The notes beneath the pieces were generated by a model. The model was given only the letters and a program-made list of their open reading frames with translations, made no database searches and was not told where the DNA came from. Shown piece after piece: positions 18,287 through 30,266 of a DNA stretch of 64,000 nt; positions within the stretch are counted from its first letter, which is position 1; every line of letters begins with the position of its first letter. The translations under genes and the position numbers were made by a program. The stretch comes from Gammaproteobacteria bacterium (GTDB taxonomy: Bacteria > Pseudomonadota > Gammaproteobacteria > Pseudomonadales > Pseudohongiellaceae): assembly GCA_021773355.1 (NCBI GenBank), contig JAJFKE010000023.1, forward strand, positions 372,001 through 436,000, in the 5' to 3' direction.

Positions 18287-19237
18287 CTATTGAACCGACG
18301 GCTCAGCATCAAGCCCGGACAGTTGATCACCACCCACTGACTCCTGCTTCGTTTCTAACTCTGGCGCTGCAGAATCCGATTCCGGACTTTCTTCAGCTGG
18401 TGCAAACTGGTCCTCGTTACCGTAGACCAACATCACGTGTCTGGTGCTGTCAATCTGCGCCAGAGGTCGCGCTTTTACGGTTGCGAAATCTTGTCCGGGA
18501 TCTGCGTAAACGCTAACGATCTCCGCAACAGGGTAGTTCTTTGGATAAACCTGCCCCATACCCGAACTCACCAATCTATCTCCGGCCTTCATGTCCTGGG
18601 TCTGGGTAACGAATTCCAATTCCAGTTCTGTCGTCATGGTTCGGCTACCGCGCGCTAGCGCACGTTCGCCGTTGCGATTTACTTCAACTGGCGTTACATG
18701 GTGAGAATCAGTTATCAGCAGTACCCATGCAGTAAAAGGAAGAACTTCGTCCACCTGCCCCATCAAGCCATTTGCGTCCAATAAGGCCTGACCGACGAAA
18801 ACACCCTCTCGAGCACCTTTATTAATAAGCACCCGCTTGGAATAAGGATCTGGAGATATATTAATAATCTCGGCAGCCAAGACATCACCATTGATACTCC
18901 GGGTAGCCTCGTCTAATGCTCTAAGTCGATTGTTTTCACTAGCCAGGCTCTCGAATAATTGCAATTCGCGCTGGGCTATCAGCAAATCGGCTCGTAGACT
19001 CTCATTCTCTTCCAACAAGTCGGTGCGCGACACGAATACATCATCGATCCAGAAGGACACGCGGGTAGGAATATCCGCAACCCAGTAAACAGGCGCAGTG
19101 GCATAGCCGAGGCCAAAACGAATCTTTTCCAGATAGCCGAAACGGCTATCGGCGAACATGATGCAGATAGAAAGGAATACAAAGGTAAGTGCTCTATACT
19201 CAAGAGCAACACCTTTTATAAACAGAGTCTTATCGAT
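18287..19237 (-). CDS. mreC: Rod shape-determining protein MreC, probably with a non-AUG start
   Basis: The periplasmic scaffold protein of the elongasome is clear from FADSRFGYLEKIR, the coiled coil RTDLLEENESLRADLLIAQREL, and the beta domains (LINKGAREGVFVGQALLD, VSSGMGQVYPKNYPVAEI). The first ATG in frame (ending 19159) would remove the N-terminal membrane helix. Upstream, the same frame reads IDKTLFIKGVALEYRAL then TFVFLSICI, which closely matches the normal MreC N-terminus (MKP.F..G.SL.YR). No ATG, GTG or TTG exists before an in-frame stop, so I place the start at an ATC ending at 19237 (a GAGG lies 10 bases before it). The C-terminal tail is rich in Glu and Ser. An error in the sequence is the alternative. 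Confidence 0.85.
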   Translation of the reverse strand: MDKTLFIKGVALEYRALTFVFLSICIMFADSRFGYLEKIRFGLGYATAPVYWVADIPTRVSFWIDDVFVSRTDLLEENESLRADLLIAQRELQLFESLASENNRLRALDEATRSINGDVLAAEIINISPDPYSKRVLINKGAREGVFVGQALLDANGLMGQVDEVLPFTAWVLLITDSHHVTPVEVNRNGERALARGSRTMTTELELEFVTQTQDMKAGDRLVSSGMGQVYPKNYPVAEIVSVYADPGQDFATVKARPLAQIDSTRHVMLVYGNEDQFAPAEESPESDSAAPELETKQESVGGDQLSGLDAEPSVQ

Positions 19238-19342
19238 GGTTGCTGAACCTCATTACCGAAATCGAACCCGAGCCTGGCTGGCCAGGAACAAAACCAAAGT
19301 ATATCAGTCCCGACAGGCGTAAACGACCAGGGGTCAAGCCAC

Positions 19343-20765
<1,423 letters not shown>

Positions 20766-21053
20766 ATGGCTTTAGATAAGTCTGAAGTAGAAAAAATTGC
20801 CCATTTGGCACGTCTTCATGTCAGCGACTCAGAGGCTGAGGAAGTAACCACGCGAATCACCGATATTCTGGCACTTATAGATCAGATGCAATCGGTGGAC
20901 ACCGATTCGGTAGAACCTCTGGCGCACCCGCTGGATGTTGTTCAGCGCCTGCGGGTCGACCAGGTCACCGAAGAAAATCAGCGCGACCAGTTACAGAAGC
21001 TGGCACCCAACAGCCAAGATGGTCTGTACCTTGTTCCCCAGGTAATGGAATAG
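20766..21053 (+). CDS. gatC: Asp-tRNA(Asn)/Glu-tRNA(Gln) amidotransferase subunit C
   Basis: The 95-residue protein contains [20 protein letters not shown] and [15 protein letters not shown], the GatC signature. It holds the A and B subunits together in the complex that amidates mischarged tRNAs. A GGAG ribosome site precedes the ATG. Confidence 0.96.
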   Translation: MALDKSEVEKIAHLARLHVSDSEAEEVTTRITDILALIDQMQSVDTDSVEPLAHPLDVVQRLRVDQVTEENQRDQLQKLAPNSQDGLYLVPQVME

Positions 21054-21125
21054 ATTGGCTACCCCAGCCACACTCACCAATATAAGCAAATCACATAGAA
21101 TCAAATCAACGATTGGAACACGCTA

Positions 21126-22595
21126 ATGATTAATAGTACTGTCGCCGAATTATCCGCCGCTCTCGCTGCGGGCGACATCTCCAGTGTAGAAATCACACAG
21201 GCTTACTTAAACAGAATTGCAGATCTCAATGGCGAACTGAATGCCTTTATCACAGTTTGTGAAGAGTCTGCACTTCGACAAGCAGCGCAGGCAGATGCGG
21301 CACGCGCAACTGGTAATAACAGTCCTCTTTTGGGAATTCCGCTAGCTCATAAAGATATATTTTGCAGCAAAGACGTTTTAACAACTTGCGGCTCGCGCAT
21401 GTTGCACAACTTTATCTCGCCCTATAACGCTGCTGTGGTGGAACGCTTCAATGACGCTGGAGCGGTCTTGCTTGGCAAGACCAACATGGATGAGTTCGCA
21501 ATGGGCTCTTCGAATGAGACCAGTTTTTACGGTGCGGTAAAGAATCCTTGGAACAACGAATGTGTGCCAGGTGGCTCCTCTGGCGGATCTGCCGCTGCGG
21601 TTGCTGCAGACTTGTGCGCCATGGCTACTGGCACCGACACCGGTGGTTCTATTCGCCAACCTGCTGCATTCTGCGGCGTAACTGGTTTCAAGCCCAGCTA
21701 CGGTCGCGTTTCCCGCTGGGGCATGATCGCCTTTGCCTCAAGCCTTGATCAAGCCGGGCCTATTGCGAAAAGCGCAGAAGATGCAGCAATCATGATGAAT
21801 ACAATGGCCGGTCTGGATATCAAGGATTCAACCAGTATCGATAAACCGGTTGAAGACTACACAGCCTCGCTGAACAAGTCATTGCAGGGTCTTCGAATCG
21901 GTATTCCGAAACAGCATTTCGCTAAAGGTTTGAGCGCGGAGGTAGAACAAGCGGTTCGCAATGCCTTAGCTGAATACGAAAAACTGGGAGCAAGCATAAA
22001 AGAAATAGATCTGCCAAATAGCCATCTATCAGTTTCGGCCTACTATGTAGTTGCACCGGCTGAGGCTTCGGCCAACCTGTCACGTTTCGATGGCGTGCGT
22101 TATGGCTACCGCTGTGAGGACCCAGTGGATCTGGAAGACATGTACAAAAGAACAAGAAGTGAAGGCTTCGGTGAGGAAGTAAAGCGTCGCATACTGATAG
22201 GCACCTACGCTTTATCTGCTGGCTTTTACGATGCCTATTACCGCAAGGCGCAGAAGATTCGCAGACTGATTAAAGAAGACTTCAATAGTGCATTTAAGGA
22301 AGTGGATGTGATCGTTGGGCCGACTTCGCCACATACTGCATTTAAGTTAGGCTCAAAAAGTGACCCGGTGTCCATGTATCTGGAGGACATCTACACTATC
22401 GCAGTTAACCTCGCAGGACTGCCTGCAATATCAATCCCGGTGGGCACGGCGAATGGCTTGCCCATGGGCATGCACATAGTGGGCGGCGATTTCGAAGAAG
22501 CGAAGGTATTGAACGTGGCTCATCAATTGCAACAGAACAGCGACTGGCACAAGCAGAAGCCAGCAGTTCTGGCCTCTGCAAAAGGGGAGGCATAA
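21126..22595 (+). CDS. gatA: Asp-tRNA(Asn)/Glu-tRNA(Gln) amidotransferase subunit A
   Basis: The 489-residue amidase-family enzyme has the Ser-cisSer-Lys triad: Lys in [11 protein letters not shown], the glycine/serine stretch [14 protein letters not shown] and [17 protein letters not shown]. It releases ammonia from glutamine for transfer to the mischarged aminoacyl-tRNA held by GatB. It is 72 bases after gatC. Confidence 0.97.
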   Translation: MINSTVAELSAALAAGDISSVEITQAYLNRIADLNGELNAFITVCEESALRQAAQADAARATGNNSPLLGIPLAHKDIFCSKDVLTTCGSRMLHNFISPYNAAVVERFNDAGAVLLGKTNMDEFAMGSSNETSFYGAVKNPWNNECVPGGSSGGSAAAVAADLCAMATGTDTGGSIRQPAAFCGVTGFKPSYGRVSRWGMIAFASSLDQAGPIAKSAEDAAIMMNTMAGLDIKDSTSIDKPVEDYTASLNKSLQGLRIGIPKQHFAKGLSAEVEQAVRNALAEYEKLGASIKEIDLPNSHLSVSAYYVVAPAEASANLSRFDGVRYGYRCEDPVDLEDMYKRTRSEGFGEEVKRRILIGTYALSAGFYDAYYRKAQKIRRLIKEDFNSAFKEVDVIVGPTSPHTAFKLGSKSDPVSMYLEDIYTIAVNLAGLPAISIPVGTANGLPMGMHIVGGDFEEAKVLNVAHQLQQNSDWHKQKPAVLASAKGEA

Positions 22596-22597
22596 TA

Positions 22598-24028
22598 ATG
22601 GAATGGGAAACCGTTATTGGCCTCGAAGTGCATGTCTCACTATCTACCAAGTCCAAATTATTCTCGGGCAGTTCCACGCAATTTGGCGCCGAGCCAAACA
22701 CCCAGGCGAGTATTTTTGATATAGCCTTGCCTGGCACGTTACCGGTATTAAATGAAGAAGCACTAAGGATGGCGGTTCGATTTGGCGTAGCAATAGGTGC
22801 CGAAATTGGGAAGCGATCAGTATTTGATCGAAAAAACTATTTTTATCCAGACTTACCGAAAGGCTATCAGGTGACCCAGCTGGATTATCCCACTGTGGGA
22901 AAGGGTTCCTTGACTGTCACGCTTGATGACGGCAGCGAAAAAACCATTGGCGTCACACGGGCACACATTGAGGAAAATGCCGGAAAGTCATTGCACGAAG
23001 AATTTAATGGCATGTCAGGAATTGATTTGAATCGCGCCGGCGAACCTTTATTGGAAATAGTCTCCGAACCTGAAATTACCAGCGCAGAAGAAGCCGTGGC
23101 CTATCTGAAGAAGCTGCACACTATCATTCGATATCTGGATATCTCGGACGCAATAATGGCGCAGGGGTCTATGCGTTGTGACGTAAACGTCTCAATTAGG
23201 CGCAAAGGCAAAACAGAGTTGGGTACCAGGACCGAGATTAAGAACATCAATTCATTCCGCTTTGTGGAAAAAGCGATCCATTCTGAAGTTCGAAGGCAGC
23301 AGGAACTCATCGAAGACGGTGGGCAAGTTATACAGGAAACCAGACGTTATAACGCAGATAGAGACGAAACCACTTCAATGCGCAGCAAGGAAGTGGCAAA
23401 CGATTATCGTTATTTTCCAGAACCAGACTTACTACCGGTAGTTATAGACGATGAGTATATCGCAGCGGTAAAGGCGCAATTGCCAGAACTACCCGATGCC
23501 AAAAAAGCTCGATTCACAGCTGAGTATGCTCTAAGCGAATACGATGCCGGCGTGCTGGTGAGCAGCAGGGAGATGGCAGAATACTTCGAAATCGTAGCCA
23601 GGCAAAGTGGCGACGCCAAACTTGCGGCCAACTGGGTGAGCCAGGATTTACTGGGACTGCTGAACAAAAACAACTGGGATATAACTGAGTCTCCTATTGA
23701 AGCTGAGCAGCTTGCGAACCTGATATTGCGTATTAAAGACAACACCATATCAGGAAAAATTGCTAAAACAGTATTCGAAACCATGCTTGAAGAAAAGTCC
23801 AGCGTGGACGAAATTATCGAAGCGAAAGGTCTTAAACAAGTTACCGACTCTGGCGAAATTGAAAAACTGGTGGACGAGGTTATCGCTAACAACCCCGATC
23901 AGGTACAACAGTTTAAGGAAGGTAAGCAGCAAGTAATTGGTTTTCTGGTAGGCCAGTGTATGCAGTTATCGAAAGGCAAGGCCAATCCGGCACAGGTAAA
24001 CGAATTACTAAGAGAGAAGATGCAATGA
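22598..24028 (+). CDS. gatB: Asp-tRNA(Asn)/Glu-tRNA(Gln) amidotransferase subunit B
   Basis: The 476-residue protein begins with [19 protein letters not shown] and contains [19 protein letters not shown] and RCDVNVSIR, all diagnostic of GatB, and ends with the helical YqeY-like tail. It binds mischarged tRNA, activates it with ATP and receives ammonia from GatA. It begins two bases after the gatA stop and overlaps the next gene by ATGA. Confidence 0.97.
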   Translation: MEWETVIGLEVHVSLSTKSKLFSGSSTQFGAEPNTQASIFDIALPGTLPVLNEEALRMAVRFGVAIGAEIGKRSVFDRKNYFYPDLPKGYQVTQLDYPTVGKGSLTVTLDDGSEKTIGVTRAHIEENAGKSLHEEFNGMSGIDLNRAGEPLLEIVSEPEITSAEEAVAYLKKLHTIIRYLDISDAIMAQGSMRCDVNVSIRRKGKTELGTRTEIKNINSFRFVEKAIHSEVRRQQELIEDGGQVIQETRRYNADRDETTSMRSKEVANDYRYFPEPDLLPVVIDDEYIAAVKAQLPELPDAKKARFTAEYALSEYDAGVLVSSREMAEYFEIVARQSGDAKLAANWVSQDLLGLLNKNNWDITESPIEAEQLANLILRIKDNTISGKIAKTVFETMLEEKSSVDEIIEAKGLKQVTDSGEIEKLVDEVIANNPDQVQQFKEGKQQVIGFLVGQCMQLSKGKANPAQVNELLREKMQ

Positions 24029-24351
24029 AGGAGGAGAAAAAGACGGGAGCTCAAAGGACGCAGCAGGCGACTCGCAATGAAGAATGGTCCGATGATCGAT
24101 TAAAGGCATGTCTTAATGTATTACCGCCTGAGGGCGTTCCCACTGACTACAATATTTTATTGCGCGCCTACCGTGGCATGACAGCCGACCTATTTTCACG
24201 CTTCCTGGTTTTCTACATCGATGCAGGTCACGATATCGACGTGAGTTTGGAGGACGGCAGTACTTTTTTAGATCTGCTTTCTCGCCACAGAAAGTCGAAT
24301 GAATATGCAGATATTCTTAAACAGGCGGGTGCCAGCGGCAAACGGTGTTAA
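24025..24351 (+). CDS. PA4642-family small protein of unknown function
   Basis: The protein has about 108 residues with the phrases [37 protein letters not shown] and [21 protein letters not shown]. This matches the conserved Pseudomonas PA4642-type family, which has no known role. The ATG overlaps the gatB stop as ATGA, so translation is coupled. Its stop codon shares the TTAA at 24348-24351 with the stop of the convergent helicase gene. Confidence 0.82.
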   Translation: MKEEKKTGAQRTQQATRNEEWSDDRLKACLNVLPPEGVPTDYNILLRAYRGMTADLFSRFLVFYIDAGHDIDVSLEDGSTFLDLLSRHRKSNEYADILKQAGASGKRC

Positions 24352-25628
24352 CGAGGTCTACTGGGCCGGCGACCACCGGGCCGTGGCTTGCCGGCAGTTC
24401 TATTGCCGTCTTTAGCCTTGAATTTTGAGTCCCTCTCAAAGGGTGGAGCACGTTCCAGCAGTGCTTCATCCGGATGAATACAATTCAGTTTGGCCCCCAG
24501 CTTTTCTTCTATATCAGGCAACAGGAAGGAATCTTCCTCACAGGCAAAGCTGATCGAGGTGCCAATGGCACCGGCGCGCCCGGTGCGACCTATACGGTGC
24601 ACATAGTCTTCCGCCTCTTCCGGCAGGGTGTAATTGATGACGTGGGTCACATCGTCGATATGCAATCCGCGGCCGGCCACATCGGTGGCCACCAACACTT
24701 TTATCTTGCCCGTCTTGAATGCATCCAGGGTTCTTACCCGCTGATTCTGTGCAATTTCGCCAGACAGCATTCCACAGTCAACGCCGTTGCGGTACAAATT
24801 GTCCGCCAACTTTCGCACCTGGTCACGGCGGTTACTAAACACCATGACCCTCTCTGCTTTAGGTTCGGCAATCAGGTTAAACAACAAATTGTATTTATCT
24901 GCAGTGGTCACCAGATACACAATCTGATCCACCGCTTCGGCCGCGACCTGTTCCGGCTCTATTTCCACCATGATTGGATCCACCGCCCAGCGTTGGGCGA
25001 GCTCAACGATGGCTGGTGTAAAAGTAGCGCTGAATAACAAGGTTTGTCGGCATTCTTTCTTCGGCGTTCTGGAGACTACCGCACGAACTTGTGGAATGAA
25101 GCCCATATCCAACATGCGGTCGGCTTCGTCCAGCACCAGGACCTCGACCGCCCCCAAATGCAGATTGCTGTTTTGTACAAAATCCAGCAGCCGGCCAGGA
25201 GTTGCCACGACTATATCTACCGGTTTTGCATCCAGGGCTCTATTTTGCTTCTGATAATCTTCTCCACCCACCAGGGTTACCACGTGCATGCCGCAGCCAT
25301 GGGTAAGCAAATCCGCATCGCTGGCTATTTGAATCGCTAATTCTCGAGTAGGCGCAACAATCAAAGCTCTAGGCTCGGCAATATAACGTTCTTCTTCTAT
25401 AGGGTTGGATAACAGGTCGTTAATTATGGTAATCAGAAAGGCGGCCGTCTTGCCGGTTCCGGTCTGCGCTTTACCCGTTACATCATGACCCGCCAAGGTG
25501 TGCACCAGTGACTGTGCCTGAATAGGAGTGCAATACTCAAAGCCAATCTTGCGAATCGCAGCGCGTAAGGGTTCTACAAGATCGAAGTTGTCGAACGAGA
25601 CTGGTGTAGTTTCTGTAGTTGAGTCCAT
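24348..25628 (-). CDS. rhlB: DEAD-box ATP-dependent RNA helicase, RhlB-like
   Basis: Two RecA-like domains carry the DEAD-box motifs in order: Q motif ([12 protein letters not shown]), motif [10 protein letters not shown], Ia [26 protein letters not shown], and [12 protein letters not shown]. The C-terminal tail is short and basic (GRRPSRPR). The arrangement [12 protein letters not shown] and [21 protein letters not shown] is closest to RhlB, a partner of the RNA degradosome; RhlE is less likely. I use the ATG ending at 25628; the frame is open for 30 more codons, but that part is not family-like. Confidence 0.88.
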   Translation of the reverse strand: MDSTTETTPVSFDNFDLVEPLRAAIRKIGFEYCTPIQAQSLVHTLAGHDVTGKAQTGTGKTAAFLITIINDLLSNPIEEERYIAEPRALIVAPTRELAIQIASDADLLTHGCGMHVVTLVGGEDYQKQNRALDAKPVDIVVATPGRLLDFVQNSNLHLGAVEVLVLDEADRMLDMGFIPQVRAVVSRTPKKECRQTLLFSATFTPAIVELAQRWAVDPIMVEIEPEQVAAEAVDQIVYLVTTADKYNLLFNLIAEPKAERVMVFSNRRDQVRKLADNLYRNGVDCGMLSGEIAQNQRVRTLDAFKTGKIKVLVATDVAGRGLHIDDVTHVINYTLPEEAEDYVHRIGRTGRAGAIGTSISFACEEDSFLLPDIEEKLGAKLNCIHPDEALLERAPPFERDSKFKAKDGNRTAGKPRPGGRRPSRPR

Positions 25629-25795
25629 ATGAAACAGGTATTCCGATACCGCTGGCGGTATCCAATGAGTTGAGCTCCTCGATAGAGCGCGAGCATCATA
25701 GCCCCATGCGCAAGACACTTCAAACTTTGTGCCGCTTATTTACTTAGCTAAGAACCGCTAATAAGGGCGGGCCAGCCCTCGAATTCGCCATGAAT

Positions 25796-26539
25796 CTAGT
25801 CGCCGCAGACGTCACATTTACGGTCACGCGGCAGCTTCATCTCACGCCATTGCAAGTTGCTGGCATCCAATAACAATAAGCGTCCTGCCAAACTGCAGCC
25901 TATACCGGTTAGAATTTTGATTGCCTCCATCGCCTGTACCGCACCGATGATTCCAACCAGCGGCGCCATGACTCCGTTCTGAGAACAACTAACATCCTCA
26001 TCCTCGCCTTCGGAATACAGGCATTGGTAGCAGGGGCTTTGGGTATCCCGGCTATCGAATACGGCAACCTGCCCCTCCATGCGAATGGCCGCGCCGGATA
26101 CCAATGGTTTGCGATGCTCTATACAGCTTCTATTTATAGCAAAGCGGGTAGTGAAATTATCGCAGGCGTCAACCACCAGGTCAGCCTGGCTTACCGCCTG
26201 ACTTAAATCTTCGCCTGATAGACGTTTATGCAAGGCAGTTATTTTTAAATCTGGATTTAGGCCCAATAGCGTTTTCTGCACAGAATTCACCTTTGGCTCG
26301 CCTATATTCGATTGACTGTGGGCGATCTGCCTCTGCAAGTTTGTCAGTTCCACCACGTCATCGTCGGCAATGATTAAATGCCCGACTCCCGCCGCTGCCA
26401 GATACATGGCTGCCGGGCAACCCAGTCCGCCCATACCCACGATGAGAACAGTAGCGTCGATCAATTTCTGCTGCCCGGACACGTCCATCTCCGGCAACAT
26501 AATTTGACGACTGTATCTAAGTAATTGCTCGTCCTTCAT
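25796..26539 (-). CDS. moeB: Molybdopterin-synthase adenylyltransferase MoeB (HesA/MoeB/ThiF family)
   Basis: The 247-residue protein begins with LLRYSRQIMLPEMDV and has the ATP-binding GMGGLGCPAAMYLAAAGVG with the conserved Arg of LTNLQRQ. It also has the two CxxC zinc pairs (CYQC and CDVC near the end). It adenylates the C-terminus of the small MPT synthase subunit. It is the last gene of the hemA-prfA-prmC-moeB series, a typical gammaproteobacterial arrangement; a ThiF role is less likely. Confidence 0.88.
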   Translation of the reverse strand: MKDEQLLRYSRQIMLPEMDVSGQQKLIDATVLIVGMGGLGCPAAMYLAAAGVGHLIIADDDVVELTNLQRQIAHSQSNIGEPKVNSVQKTLLGLNPDLKITALHKRLSGEDLSQAVSQADLVVDACDNFTTRFAINRSCIEHRKPLVSGAAIRMEGQVAVFDSRDTQSPCYQCLYSEGEDEDVSCSQNGVMAPLVGIIGAVQAMEAIKILTGIGCSLAGRLLLLDASNLQWREMKLPRDRKCDVCGD

Positions 26540-26594
26540 CCAACACCCTTCTATCTTCTATCTTTTATATTCCATCTTCTGTCGTAAATCTTGT

Positions 26595-27449
26595 TTACCC
26601 AGCTTGGCCCGGATATTGCGCCTTAGTCATTCTATCCAGTTTTGCCAAGTCCTGAATACACTCAATATTTTGATAAGCTGACTCATGCAATAGCTTAGCA
26701 ACTTCATCCTTCTGATCGTAACCGTGCTCGATAAGGAGCCAGGCATCTTTCTTTAGACAATACTTGCATTGCTGTGCAATCGAACGAATGTCTGCCAAGC
26801 CATTTTCCTCTGCCACCAAGGCCATAACAGGTTCGAACGGCAGGCTCCCCTGTGCCAGGTGTTCGTCGCCGCTCCTCACATAGGGTGGGTTCGCCACTAT
26901 AAGATCGAACTGCTCGGGCGCCAAACCATCACACCACGATGCCTGCCTAAATTCAATATTGCCAAGTTTAAGTTCTTGCGCATTTTCCCGAGCAACCGCA
27001 AGAGCCCGCCCGCTGCGATCTACCGCGGTCAACTGCCAATTCGGATTGGTGGACGCCAGCGCCAGCGCTATGGCGCCACTGCCGGTACCCAGATCAAGAA
27101 TATCTGCCTTTTTGAATTGCTCTGTTGGCAACAACTCGATGGCGAATTCTACCAACAGCTCGGTTTCAGGCCGCGGAATCAACACATGGGGATTAACCAT
27201 TAAATCGAAATCCCAAAACGCCTGCCTCCCCAAGATATAGGCAATAGGTTCGCCCTTGCTACGCCGCGCGCAATATTGCTGAAAAAGCTGAAGCTGCTCC
27301 GCGCTTATTTCTTCGTCCGGCCAGGTGAAAAGATAGCCTCTTTGTTGCTGAATAGCCGCGGCCAGGAGTAGTTCGGCATCGAGTCGCCAGCTATCACTAT
27401 GCTGTTGCAGAGACGATGCATTGTTAAGGGCCTGCTTAATGGTAACCAT
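26595..27449 (-). CDS. prmC: Release-factor glutamine N5-methyltransferase PrmC
   Basis: The 284-residue protein has an N-terminal helical domain and a SAM-methyltransferase domain with LDLGTGSGAIALALA (motif I) and the catalytic NPPY in LIVANPPYV. It methylates the glutamine of the GGQ motif in release factors. It begins 10 bases after the prfA stop, next to its substrate gene. Confidence 0.95.
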   Translation of the reverse strand: MVTIKQALNNASSLQQHSDSWRLDAELLLAAAIQQQRGYLFTWPDEEISAEQLQLFQQYCARRSKGEPIAYILGRQAFWDFDLMVNPHVLIPRPETELLVEFAIELLPTEQFKKADILDLGTGSGAIALALASTNPNWQLTAVDRSGRALAVARENAQELKLGNIEFRQASWCDGLAPEQFDLIVANPPYVRSGDEHLAQGSLPFEPVMALVAEENGLADIRSIAQQCKYCLKKDAWLLIEHGYDQKDEVAKLLHESAYQNIECIQDLAKLDRMTKAQYPGQAG

Positions 27450-27459
27450 TGGACCGGGA

Positions 27460-28548
27460 TTACTCGTCTTCAGCCAGGCCCGCTAACAAGTCTGCCTGAT
27501 ACTCATTGATAAGCGGTTGAATTACAGCGGCAAGATCGCCCGACATCACTTCAGCCAAATTGTACAAGGTAAGTTTAATGCGGTGATCGGTCACCCTGCC
27601 CTGCGGGTAGTTATAGGTACGGATTTTTTCCGAACGGTCGCCACTACCCACCAGTTTGCGCCGGGTATCCGACTCCTCCTGATGCTGTGCCTGTTGCGCC
27701 TGATCCATTAGCTTCGCTTGCAGCAAAGACATGGCGCGTGCCTTATTCTTGTGCTGTGAACGCTCATCCTGACATTCAACCACTATGCCGGATGGAATAT
27801 GGGTAAGGCGAATCGCCGAATCGGTCTTGTTCACGTGCTGCCCGCCCGCGCCGCTGGCACGGAAAGTATCTACGCGCAGATCCGCCTTATTGATTTCGAT
27901 ATCATCGAGTTCATCCAGTTCCGGCATGATCGCAACGGTACAAGCCGAGGTGTGAATGCGACCCTGAGTCTCGGTTTCTGGTACTCGCTGCACGCGGTGG
28001 GCACCGGATTCAAATTTTAGTTTCTCGTAAACGTTCTTGCCCTCAATCCGGACCACCACTTCTTTGTAGCCGCCGTGTTCGCCCTGCCGTTCCGTAATTA
28101 CTTCCAGCTTCCAGCCCTGTAGTTCTGCGTAGCGGGAATACATACGCAGCAAGTCACCGGAGAAAATCGCCGCTTCATCACCACCGGTACCTGCGCGAAT
28201 CTCAAGAAAAACATTACAACTGTCTTTATTGTCTTTCGGCAACAGCAAGGTTTGCAGATCTAACTCTAACTTCTCCAGCTCTTCTGAACTGCTGCGATAC
28301 TCTTCGTCGGCCATCTCTCGAATATCAGAATCCGCGTCCTTCTGCATTTCCTTTGCCTGTGCTAGATCATCAGCAACCTGCTGGAAATGCTCATAGCCTT
28401 TCACTACTTCTTCTATTTCCGCGTATTCCTTGGACAAATCACGGAAGCGATTTTGATCCACAATAATCTCGGCATCACTTAATAATGCTTCCAGCTCAGC
28501 GAATCGGTCTTTCAGGTTGTCCAACTTATTGTGTATTGAATCTTTCAT
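27460..28548 (-). CDS. prfA: Peptide chain release factor 1
   Basis: The 362-residue protein carries the GGQ motif ([16 protein letters not shown]) that enters the peptidyl-transferase centre. It also carries the PxT-type stop-codon reading region ([20 protein letters not shown], with PET at the recognition tripeptide position), as expected for RF1, which reads UAA and UAG. It is cytoplasmic and follows hemA. Confidence 0.97.
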   Translation of the reverse strand: MKDSIHNKLDNLKDRFAELEALLSDAEIIVDQNRFRDLSKEYAEIEEVVKGYEHFQQVADDLAQAKEMQKDADSDIREMADEEYRSSSEELEKLELDLQTLLLPKDNKDSCNVFLEIRAGTGGDEAAIFSGDLLRMYSRYAELQGWKLEVITERQGEHGGYKEVVVRIEGKNVYEKLKFESGAHRVQRVPETETQGRIHTSACTVAIMPELDELDDIEINKADLRVDTFRASGAGGQHVNKTDSAIRLTHIPSGIVVECQDERSQHKNKARAMSLLQAKLMDQAQQAQHQEESDTRRKLVGSGDRSEKIRTYNYPQGRVTDHRIKLTLYNLAEVMSGDLAAVIQPLINEYQADLLAGLAEDE

Positions 28549-28586
28549 TGACTACGTCTTCACCTTCGCTGTGAATATTGCAACTC

Positions 28587-29927
28587 TCACTGGGAGCCAC
28601 CCTCTTTTTCTGACTTGTTGTTTGCACTCAATTGGTAGAGTTCCGCAGTCAAATTCAATAAATCATCGCGGCCCTGGGCGCTAGCTTTCTTCATTTGCAC
28701 ACTAGGTGTATGTATTAATTTCTGAGTGAGTGACCTGGCCAGGGTGTTCAATACCGCGTCCGCTGACTCGCCCTTCTCCAAGGCCTTTAAAGCGCGTTCT
28801 AATTCCTGCCCTCGAATGGCGTCGGCTTTATCTCGGAATGCGCGCAGGGTACTGACTGCATTCAGTGAAAGTAGCTGTTTTTGATATTCTTCAACGCCGC
28901 GCTCAATAATGGAATGTGCCTGTCCTGCAGCCTCAGATCGGCTCTTAACACCATCTTCTATAACCTCGCTGATATCATCGATGCTGTATAGAAAGGCATC
29001 GGCTATCTGCGCCACCTCAGCCTCGATGTCTCTAGGTACCGCAAGGTCCACCAACAACATGGGTTTATGCTTGCGCAGCTTAAGCGCCCGTTCCACCGCC
29101 CCCTTGCCCAATAGTGGTAACTGACTATTGGTAGATGACACTACAATATCTGCATGGACTAACTGTTCCGGGATATCCGACAGCAGCGCCCCGTGTGCAT
29201 TGAAGCGATTGGCTATCTCAAGCGCATTGTCCAGAGTCCGATTCACCACCACAATCTTACTCACGCCTTTATCAACCAGGTGCTTAACCACTAGTTCGAT
29301 GGTACGCCCAGCCCCGATAAGCAAGACACTCAGGCTAGGCAGGTCGGAAAAAATACGCTCGGCGAGTGTTACCGCGGCATAAGCCACCGATACCGGATTC
29401 TGACCAATAGCGGTGTCGGTTCTCACTTCTTTGGCAATAGAAAAGGATCCCTGGAAAGCACGACTAAGAGCGGCGCCCACCACATTTTGATCTTTTGATA
29501 CTGCATAGGCAGATTTGATTTGACCAAGTATCTGCGGCTCGCCTAAAACCATGGAATCCAGGCCGCAGGAGACTTTCATCAGATGACGAATTACGTCTTC
29601 GTCAGCAAAGGAGTAGCAGCACTGTTCCAGCTGATCCGTCTCGAGTTCATGGAACTTCGCTAACCATTGCAGAATCGCCGATTGTCGATCTACAAGGAGC
29701 CTGTTCTGAGACAGCCTATCGCTTGCTTTTGGCTCATGGCTAGCTTCTTCAAAATCCAGATAAATTTCTGTTCGATTGCAGGTAGAGACAATCACCACTT
29801 CCTCGATCACCGGCATGGCATGAACCTCCGCCAGCGCGGACTCCACGATCTCGGGTGGAAACGCCACCTTCTCGCGCAGCTCGATATTCGCTGTATTGTG
29901 GTTTATACCTACCAGTACCAATGCCAT
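28587..29927 (-). CDS. hemA: Glutamyl-tRNA reductase
   Basis: The 446-residue enzyme begins LVLVGINHNTANIELREK and has the catalytic cysteine in VSTCNRTEIYL. The NADPH domain follows with LLIGAGRTIELVVKHLVDKG, then a helical dimerisation tail. It reduces glutamyl-tRNA to glutamate semialdehyde, the first committed step of the C5 haem route, and leads this operon. Confidence 0.97.
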   Translation of the reverse strand: MALVLVGINHNTANIELREKVAFPPEIVESALAEVHAMPVIEEVVIVSTCNRTEIYLDFEEASHEPKASDRLSQNRLLVDRQSAILQWLAKFHELETDQLEQCCYSFADEDVIRHLMKVSCGLDSMVLGEPQILGQIKSAYAVSKDQNVVGAALSRAFQGSFSIAKEVRTDTAIGQNPVSVAYAAVTLAERIFSDLPSLSVLLIGAGRTIELVVKHLVDKGVSKIVVVNRTLDNALEIANRFNAHGALLSDIPEQLVHADIVVSSTNSQLPLLGKGAVERALKLRKHKPMLLVDLAVPRDIEAEVAQIADAFLYSIDDISEVIEDGVKSRSEAAGQAHSIIERGVEEYQKQLLSLNAVSTLRAFRDKADAIRGQELERALKALEKGESADAVLNTLARSLTQKLIHTPSVQMKKASAQGRDDLLNLTAELYQLSANNKSEKEGGSQ

Positions 29928-30266
29928 GGATTAACCGTAAAAAGGGACTCTGTGGTGTAATCGCGCGTCATGCCGCGAGTCAAATCATTCGCCAGATCAA
30001 AGGGCTCGCTATGTTACTAAATATCTACCACAGTTCCCATTAGAGTCTAACCCAGCCAAACCAAAAGCAGAGGTGGCTTGACGCGTCGCGCAATTGCTGG
30101 CGTCTCAGGTCCAATCTATGCCCCGTTATCAAGCATTCCATGCCGGCGAGGCTGGCGCGGGCGAAGTCTGGATAAAATCTAGACTGAAGCCACCCAGACT
30201 AGCTGCTACAATGCGGGCCTAAACTATTTGGCTAGCAAGGTGTTATAAGGGTCAAAACCGTAAAAT
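29928..30266. other. Divergent intergenic region between hemA and the TPR lipoprotein gene
   Basis: No gene is evident in these 339 bases. A possible -10 TACAAT lies at 30207-30212, without a good -35 at the right distance. Promoters for both flanking operons are expected here but I cannot place them with confidence. Confidence 0.5.
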
